From an uncultured Ruminococcus sp. (lineage in GTDB: Bacteria; Bacillota; Clostridia; Oscillospirales; Ruminococcaceae), in contig CAKSJP010000028.1 in the NCBI GenBank assembly GCA_934463425.1, forward strand, positions 1 through 19,578: 19,578 nucleotides of DNA, written 5' to 3'. Made by a program: the position numbers and the translations under genes. The stretch's first letter is position 1. Every line of letters starts with the position of its first letter. The notes under the pieces are model-generated. The model searched no databases, was not told the DNA's origin, and saw nothing but the letters and a program-made list of their open reading frames with translations. Of the stretch, positions 14,883-19,578 are shown piece after piece.

Positions 14883-16064
14883 GTGTTGAACTATGACACG
14901 CTTCTTTCAGAGCAGGTAAAGAAAATGAAGCCGTCCGGCATCCGGAAATTTTTCGATCTGGCAGCTTCTATGGAAGGTGTTATCAGCCTTGGCGTAGGAG
15001 AACCGGACTTTCAGACGCCCTGGATGGTGCGAAAGGCAGCAGTAGACAGCCTGGAACGGAAACGGATGGTGTATACTGCAAATTCCGGTATGGCAGAACT
15101 GCGGCAGGAGATCTGCAATTATATCAAGCGCAAGTATGATCTGACATATCACCCGGAGCACGAGACGCTGGTAACGGTCGGCGGCTCTGAGGCAATTGAT
15201 CTTGCCATTCGTGCAGTGGTCAATCCGGGGGATGAGGTGCTGATCGTAGAACCGTCATTTGTATGCTATAAGCCGATTGTGGAACTGATGCACGGCGTAG
15301 CTATTCCGATTTCAACACAGCTGAAAAACAAGTTTAAGCTGACACCGGAAGAACTGCGTGCGCATATCACAGAACGCACCAAGATGCTGATTCTGCCGTA
15401 TCCGAACAATCCTACCGGCGGTATTATGACGCGGGAGGACCTGGAAGCAATTGCAGAAGTTCTGCGGGATACCAATATTCTGGTGCTGACAGATGAGATC
15501 TATTCGGAACTGACTTACGGCAGAAAGCATGTTTCCATCGCACAGATCGATGGCATGTGGGAGCGTACCATTTATGTCAGCGGATTTTCCAAGGCATTTG
15601 CCATGACCGGCTGGCGTTTGGGCTATGTCTGCGCGCCGGAGCCACTTGCGAAGCAAATGCTGAAAATTCATCAGTATGCCATTATGAGCGCACCGACGCT
15701 GAGTCAGTATGCTGCAATCGTGGCACTCCGGGAGTGTGACAAGGAAGTGCAGAAGATGGTGGAGGAATACAACCGCCGCCGTCGGATGCTGGTGGACGGC
15801 TTTAATCGTATTGGACTGACCTGTTTCAATCCGGAGGGTGCATTCTATATGTTTCCCTGTGTTCGCAGTACGGGAATGTCCAGTGAGGACTTTTGCGAGG
15901 CGTTGCTTCAGGAAGAAAAGGTTGCAGTTGTTCCGGGAAATGCATTCGGAGAGAGCGGTGAAGGATTTGTGCGTGTTTCCTATGCATATTCCTTGAAGCA
16001 TCTCCAGGAAGCGCTGGTGCGCATTGAACGCTTTGTGAACCGTCACAAAGGAGAAACGGCATGA
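14883..16064 (+). CDS. PLP-dependent class I/II aminotransferase
   Basis: This 393-residue fold type I aminotransferase has GEPDF, VGGSEAIDLA, PYPNNPTGG, TDEIYSEL and the cofactor lysine K237 in SGFSKAFAMTGWRLGY. I chose GTG 14883 because GGGGAG (14870-14875) is 7 bases upstream; TTG 14886 (protein starting M-N-Y-D-T) is an equally plausible start. An upstream ATG at 14832 would overlap the Lrp gene and lacks a comparable ribosome binding site. Related enzymes are usually annotated as aspartate or aromatic aminotransferases. The Lrp neighbour and the predicted alanine T-box raise alanine transamination (pyruvate plus glutamate) as a candidate, which is an inference from context only. Confidence 0.88.
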   Translation: MLNYDTLLSEQVKKMKPSGIRKFFDLAASMEGVISLGVGEPDFQTPWMVRKAAVDSLERKRMVYTANSGMAELRQEICNYIKRKYDLTYHPEHETLVTVGGSEAIDLAIRAVVNPGDEVLIVEPSFVCYKPIVELMHGVAIPISTQLKNKFKLTPEELRAHITERTKMLILPYPNNPTGGIMTREDLEAIAEVLRDTNILVLTDEIYSELTYGRKHVSIAQIDGMWERTIYVSGFSKAFAMTGWRLGYVCAPEPLAKQMLKIHQYAIMSAPTLSQYAAIVALRECDKEVQKMVEEYNRRRRMLVDGFNRIGLTCFNPEGAFYMFPCVRSTGMSSEDFCEALLQEEKVAVVPGNAFGESGEGFVRVSYAYSLKHLQEALVRIERFVNRHKGETA

Positions 16065-16915
16065 GAAGGGTCACAAGAACTGCGCCGGCAAAAATCAACC
16101 TGGGCTTAGATGTCACCGGAACGCGCGCAGACGGATATCATCTGCTGGAAACGGTTTTTCAGGCGGTATCGATTGCAGATACGGTTACAGTAGAACTGAC
16201 AGATACACCGGAGATCACGTTGAGCTGTGATGTAAAAGGTGTGCCATGCAGCCCGAAAAATATTGCCTGGAAAGCTGCACAACGCTATCGGGAAGCGGCC
16301 GGCTTGACAGACGGCGTGCGGATTGCCATTGAGAAGCGTATCCCTATGGAAGCAGGTATGGGCGGCGGCAGTACAGATGGCGCAGCTGTTCTGCTGGCAT
16401 TGCAGGAGTTGACTGGAAACGCACTGGACATGAAGCAACTGGCTGCAATTGCGGTTTCTCTGGGCGCGGATGTGCCGTTTTTCCTCTATGGCGGAACGGC
16501 ATACGCTGCCGGCATTGGTGAGGAATTGGAAAGGCTGCCGGCGCTTTCCACCGACTGTATGGTAATTGCCAAGGGAACAGCCGGCGTTTCGACTGCGCAG
16601 GCATATGGCGCGATCGATGCGCTGCAAGATCCGGTGCATCCGCCGGTGCAAAAACTGCGTCAGGCATTGCAAAACAGTGCCTCTCCAGAGAAAATCGCAC
16701 CGCTTTGCGGCAATTTGTTTGAACTGGCAGTTGAACTGGACGAAGTAAGTGCGATTCGGAAGTGTATGCTGGAATACGGCGCATGGTGCAGCGTAATGAC
16801 AGGCAGCGGCGCAGCAGTGTTCGGACTGTTTCCGACTCATGCGGCAGCAGAACAAGCATGTGCAGCTTTGAAAAAGCTCGTGCCCTTTGCAGAAGTCTGT
16901 CATACATTATCGTAA
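16061..16915 (+). CDS. ispE: 4-diphosphocytidyl-2-C-methyl-D-erythritol kinase
   Basis: The 284-residue GHMP kinase phosphorylates CDP-methylerythritol in the MEP route to isoprenoid precursors. The N-terminal APAKINLGLDVTG and DGYHLLET, the ATP-binding PMEAGMGGGSTDGAA (G99-D106 region), the LGADVPFFLYGG motif and the C-terminal MTGSGAAVFGLF are all IspE hallmarks, and the length is typical. ATG 16061 overlaps the aminotransferase stop by 4 bp, so it is translationally coupled to an amino-acid-type operon and would be governed by the upstream T-box unless an internal promoter exists. None is obvious. A terminator follows directly. Confidence 0.96.
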   Translation: MRRVTRTAPAKINLGLDVTGTRADGYHLLETVFQAVSIADTVTVELTDTPEITLSCDVKGVPCSPKNIAWKAAQRYREAAGLTDGVRIAIEKRIPMEAGMGGGSTDGAAVLLALQELTGNALDMKQLAAIAVSLGADVPFFLYGGTAYAAGIGEELERLPALSTDCMVIAKGTAGVSTAQAYGAIDALQDPVHPPVQKLRQALQNSASPEKIAPLCGNLFELAVELDEVSAIRKCMLEYGAWCSVMTGSGAAVFGLFPTHAAAEQACAALKKLVPFAEVCHTLS

Positions 16916-16919
16916 CAAA

Positions 16920-16954
16920 AAAGCGGATGTGTCAGTATAAGACACGTCCGCTTT
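16920..16954 (+). terminator. terminator of the ispE operon
   Basis: A 14-bp stem (16920-16933 with 16941-16954, one G-U pair in the plus-strand RNA) closes a 7-base loop. The T-tract after it is short (CTTTCTG), but five to six A precede it, so it may also work for minus-strand transcripts coming from the convergent pgcA. Confidence 0.75.
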
Positions 16955-16966
16955 CTGCTGGATAAC

Positions 16967-17004
16967 AAAAAGCGCTTTGCCCATAGCTGTGGACAAAGCG
17001 CTTT
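16967..17004 (-). terminator. terminator of the phosphohexomutase gene
   Basis: An 11-bp perfect stem (16969-16979 with 16994-17004) is followed on the minus strand by a run of five T. It lies 20 bases after the minus-strand stop codon at 17025. Confidence 0.85.
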
Positions 17005-17024
17005 CAACATTTTATATTATAAAG

Positions 17025-18740
17025 TTAGTTCAGGATCATTGCGCTGAATGCAGTATCCAGAGCCTTTTCCTTGACAGCACCCTCTTCGTTGGTGTTTGCT
17101 GTTACGGTATAATATGCCTTGATCTTCGGTTCTGTACCGGACGGACGAATGACAACCTTTGCACCCTGTTCCAGTGTGAATGCCAGAACATTGGACTTCG
17201 GCAGTGTGATCTCTGTCTTTTCGCCGGTGGTCAGATCCTTGGAAACGCTGGTCTGGTAGTCATCGAACTTGACAACCTTCAGACCATTGATCTCGGTCGG
17301 ATGCTCATTGCGCAGCTTCGTCATGATATTCTGCATCTCGATCATGCCGCTTTCACCCTCAAAGGTGAAGCTGTGCTGGCTGTGTACATAAACACCGTAC
17401 TTTTCATACATCCGCTTGCGGGCTTCGATCATGGAAATGCCCTTGGTGCGGTAATAAGCAGCCATTTCACAGATCAGCATGGAAGCTACAACAGCATCCT
17501 TGTCGCGGACATAAGAGCCTGCCAGATAACCGTAGCTTTCCTCAAAGCCGAAGATGTAGCGATCTTCCTCGCCCTTTTCTTCCAGGAAGCCGATCTGTTC
17601 GCCGATGAACTTAAATCCGGTCAGAACGTCGATAACCTCAACGCCGTATTCCTTTGCAATCGCATTGACAATATCGGTGGTAACGATAGTTTTTACAGCA
17701 ATCGGGTTCTTCGGCATCGTGCCCTTTTCGATTCTCTGCTGGCAAATGTATTCCAGCAGCATTGCGCCGACTTCGTTTCCGGAGAACAGGGCATAATCAT
17801 CACCGTCCGGAACCGCAATACCTACACGGTCAGCGTCCGGGTCAGTTGCCAGCAGCAGATCCGGCTTTACTTCACGGCACAGTTTCAGACCGCATTCCAA
17901 AGCCTCGCGGATCTCCGGATTCGGATACGGACAGGTAGTAAAGTTGCCGTCCGGATTCTCTTGTTCCGGAACAACGGTAACATCCTGAATGCCGATCGCA
18001 GACAAAATGTGGCGAACCGGCTTGTTTCCGGTACCATTCAGCGGGGTGTAAACGATTTTCAGACCGCTCTTTGCACAAAGTTCCGGATTCAGGCTCTGCT
18101 TCAGTACATCCTGATAATAAGCGTCGATCACAGACTGCGGTGTATAGGAAATGATTCCGGCAGCCATAGCTTCATCAAAGTTAGCGTGCTTTACGCCGCT
18201 GAACATATCCAGCGCGTTGATCTCAGCCAGAACTGCATTTGCAGCATCAATTGTCATCTGACAGCCGTCACTGCCATAAACCTTATAACCGTTGTACTTT
18301 GCCGGGTTGTGGCTTGCAGTTACCATAATACCTGCGCTGCACTTCTGTGCGCGGACAGCATAAGAAAGCATTGGTGTCGGCATCAGTTCTGTATAGATGT
18401 GTACTTTGATGCCATTTGCAGCCAGAACCTCAGCGGCAGCCTTTGCGAAAACATCCGACTTGATGCGGCTGTCATAGGAAATCGCAACACTCGGTTTTTC
18501 AAATGCAGAGTTTACATAATTTGCAAGTCCCTGTGTTGCACGGCGGACAGTATAAATATTCATCCGATAAGTGCCGGCGCCGATTACACCGCGCAGACCG
18601 CCAGTACCAAATTCCAGATCCCGATAGAAACGATCGCTGATTGCAGCATCATTTCCGGCAATTTCTTTCAGTTCAGTCTGCAGGTCAGCATCTTCTGTCG
18701 CATGCTCCAGCCACTGCTGATACAATTCTTTTTCCGTCAT
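17025..18740 (-). CDS. pgcA: phospho-sugar mutase, probably alpha-phosphoglucomutase
   Basis: The 571-residue cytosolic alpha-D-phosphohexomutase interconverts glucose 1- and 6-phosphate (or the mannose forms). Visible motifs are FGTGGLRG near residue 45, TASHNP at 141-146 with the phosphorylated serine S143, the metal-binding DPDADR at 300-305, FEESYGY for sugar recognition, and RPSGTEPK at 532-539 for phosphate binding. Length and the N-terminal DLEFGTGGLRG...RMNIYTVR pattern follow Bacillus PgcA. I chose the start at 18740 (MTEKEL) because GGAGG lies 7 bases upstream of it; an ATG at 18767 precedes that site. It has its own promoter and a leader of about 120 bases. Phosphomannomutase activity is possible. 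Confidence 0.92.
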   Translation of the reverse strand: MTEKELYQQWLEHATEDADLQTELKEIAGNDAAISDRFYRDLEFGTGGLRGVIGAGTYRMNIYTVRRATQGLANYVNSAFEKPSVAISYDSRIKSDVFAKAAAEVLAANGIKVHIYTELMPTPMLSYAVRAQKCSAGIMVTASHNPAKYNGYKVYGSDGCQMTIDAANAVLAEINALDMFSGVKHANFDEAMAAGIISYTPQSVIDAYYQDVLKQSLNPELCAKSGLKIVYTPLNGTGNKPVRHILSAIGIQDVTVVPEQENPDGNFTTCPYPNPEIREALECGLKLCREVKPDLLLATDPDADRVGIAVPDGDDYALFSGNEVGAMLLEYICQQRIEKGTMPKNPIAVKTIVTTDIVNAIAKEYGVEVIDVLTGFKFIGEQIGFLEEKGEEDRYIFGFEESYGYLAGSYVRDKDAVVASMLICEMAAYYRTKGISMIEARKRMYEKYGVYVHSQHSFTFEGESGMIEMQNIMTKLRNEHPTEINGLKVVKFDDYQTSVSKDLTTGEKTEITLPKSNVLAFTLEQGAKVVIRPSGTEPKIKAYYTVTANTNEEGAVKEKALDTAFSAMILN

Positions 18741-18871
18741 TATGATACCTCCATCAAAAGAATCCATAATAAAAATAAAATAAATGCATATTTAACATAT
18801 GTTTCCATGCTGCCGAGCGATTCAGTCACTTGATCAAAAACAGCTGACGGCACAACATCAAAACTACAATT

Positions 18872-18900
18872 ATTATACCACATTCTCCGGCAAGATGCAA
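18872..18900 (-). promoter_or_regulatory. promoter of the phosphohexomutase gene
   Basis: On the minus strand TTGCAT (18895-18900) and TATAAT (18872-18877) are spaced by 17 bases. The start would be at about 18865, giving a 5' leader of roughly 125 bases with no obvious riboswitch motif. Confidence 0.75.
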
Positions 18901-18953
18901 CGATTATTTTTCATGGATTCGTGAATTTTTTCAGAAAATCAAGCACATCTATA

Positions 18954-19241
18954 TTATATGTGGTGAAGATCGGAGATCAGCAGCCGGAGATGCGCAATCT
19001 GCGTCTCTGATAATCCAGAAACATCCAGAAAACGATTGCTTGGGAAATCACATAATCCCAAAAGGAAGTCGGTGGAAACCTCATATTCTTTTGCAATACG
19101 GATCAGCATTTCCATAGAAGGGTGAATTGATCCCTTTTCCCAGTTGCTGACACACTGCTTAGAAACCCCAAGACGACTGCCGAATGCAGCTTGTGTCAGA
19201 GAAAGAGAGATACGCAGGGATTTGACGCGCTGCGAAAACAT
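18954..19241 (-). CDS. small XRE-family helix-turn-helix regulator
   Basis: The 95-residue protein is mostly a Cro/CI-type DNA-binding domain (about residues 4-62), with LTQAAFGSRLGVSKQCVSNWE as the two-helix core (quoted in part) and the following PSMEMLIRIAKEYEVSTDFLLG closing helices. The remaining 30 residues (SGLSETQIAHLRLLISDL) form one helix that may dimerise. There is no sensor domain. A GGGGGA site precedes the ATG by 5 bases. The inverted repeat over its own promoter suggests autorepression. It lies upstream of, and in the same direction as, the phosphohexomutase gene, with about 213 bp between coding regions and no clear terminator, so read-through is possible. Confidence 0.85.
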   Translation of the reverse strand: MFSQRVKSLRISLSLTQAAFGSRLGVSKQCVSNWEKGSIHPSMEMLIRIAKEYEVSTDFLLGLCDFPSNRFLDVSGLSETQIAHLRLLISDLHHI

Positions 19242-19258
19242 AGGAGTCCCCCTTATAT

Positions 19259-19303
19259 TATGTTGTATATTGCCATAATAACATAGACATATGCGAAAAG
19301 CAA
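19259..19303 (-). promoter_or_regulatory. promoter and overlapping operator of the XRE regulator
   Basis: On the minus strand TTGCTT (19298-19303) and TATTAT (19275-19280) are spaced by 17 bases. The inverted repeat TATGTT (19259-19264) and AACATA (19280-19285), with 15 bases between the arms, covers the -10 and the start region, as expected for an autorepressor site. Confidence 0.55.
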
Positions 19304-19367
19304 GGGGAGAACGGGCGTATTGTGTAGAGTGACTAATATTTCTATCATTTCAACAAACTTATTTTAC

Positions 19368-19396
19368 TTGACAAAGCGAGAGGAGCATGATATAAT
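19368..19396 (+). promoter_or_regulatory. strong promoter P1 of a downstream (probably stable RNA) operon
   Basis: Perfect TTGACA (19368-19373) and perfect TATAAT (19391-19396) are separated by 17 bases. No protein gene with a ribosome binding site follows in the remaining 180 bases. Confidence 0.85.
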
Positions 19397-19403
19397 AATA
19401 AAG

Positions 19404-19510
19404 CTGTCGCACGAGAGCGGGAGTCGAGTGAAAATGATGAAAAAAGGGAAGCGAGAGAACGGATCGGGAGATCGACAGTGGGGAGCGGAACTTGTTCAAG
19501 GAAAGTTCAC
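19404..19510 (+). other. leader stretch between tandem promoters, no gene seen
   Basis: This part of the 19242-19578 gene-free stretch is purine-rich. CTGTCG (19404-19409) and CGACAG (19473-19478) could pair in the P1 transcript. I see no credible coding region. The rest of the gene-free stretch holds the XRE promoter and the two plus-strand promoters. Confidence 0.3.
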
Positions 19511-19539
19511 TTGACAAAACGGTGAAAGTGTGGTAGAAT
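19511..19539 (+). promoter_or_regulatory. strong promoter P2 of a downstream (probably stable RNA) operon
   Basis: TTGACA (19511-19516) and TAGAAT (19534-19539) are spaced by 17 bases. Both P1 and P2 share the word ACTTGACAAA. Transcription would start at about 19546, leaving only the first 30 bases of the transcript within the window. Confidence 0.82.
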
Positions 19540-19578
19540 GAATAGGCTGACTGTTTTGGACAGGCTGTTGAGGAAAAG

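Noticed and set aside
16977..18833. A 618-codon open frame on the plus strand opposite pgcA
   Set aside because: It lies entirely antisense to a clear phosphohexomutase gene with all family motifs. The translated product has low-complexity, cysteine- and asparagine-rich composition without recognisable domains, and there is no ribosome binding site. It reflects the codon bias of pgcA.
19320..19514. A 64-codon plus-strand open frame near the right edge
   Set aside because: It spans promoter P1, lacks a ribosome binding site and reaches P2. Its composition is that of a purine-rich leader.
1..19578. Mobile elements, CRISPR arrays, toxin-antitoxin pairs, tRNA or rRNA genes
   Set aside because: I found no transposase, regularly spaced direct repeats, toxin partner for the XRE regulator, tRNA cloverleaf or conserved rRNA segment within the window.

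Overview
The window looks like chromosomal DNA from an anaerobic Firmicute of the Ruminococcus/Clostridia type. The indications are roughly even base composition, strong GGAGG/AAAGGAG ribosome binding sites, near-consensus sigma-A promoters with 17-bp spacers, two tRNA-sensing T-box leaders, and clostridial-looking protein sequences. The genus is an inference. I see no insertion sequence, prophage, CRISPR array, or tRNA or rRNA gene inside the window.

Layout. Positions 1-609 hold the tail of a MATE-type exporter and a small overlapping membrane protein. Positions 730-1804 are a self-contained cysteine synthase (cysK) unit with its own promoter, a possible operator and a terminator. Positions 1821-5351 form a run of plus-strand genes: a ComF-type phosphoribosyltransferase, a CPA1-type cation/proton antiporter with two C-terminal TrkA_C-like domains, and an aromatic-acid-exporter-family membrane protein. 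A secreted Ser/Thr-rich protein (5326-6144, minus strand) faces them, and its 3' end overlaps the exporter gene.

Positions 6294-13139 are a complete tryptophan operon. A T-box leader with a UGG (Trp) specifier precedes trpE, a fused trpGD, trpC, trpF, trpB and trpA. All junctions overlap or are separated by 9 bp, and together the six genes carry out every step from chorismate to tryptophan. Positions 13172-16954 are a second T-box operon. Its specifier, by helix alignment with the trp leader, reads GCU (alanine). It encodes a PHP-family phosphatase of the histidinol-phosphatase type, an Lrp/AsnC regulator, a class I/II aminotransferase and IspE of the MEP isoprenoid pathway.

On the minus strand follow a phosphoglucomutase-type phosphohexomutase (17025-18740) and a small XRE regulator (18954-19241) whose promoter is overlapped by an inverted repeat. 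The window ends with two strong tandem plus-strand promoters of the kind found ahead of stable-RNA operons, so an rRNA or tRNA operon probably begins just past the right edge.

The most unusual points are the predicted alanine T-box over a gene set that includes an isoprenoid kinase and a 'histidinol phosphatase', a dispersed hairpin repeat placed just upstream of two ribosome binding sites, and Asp-to-Glu changes at presumed catalytic positions of both TrpF and TrpA.
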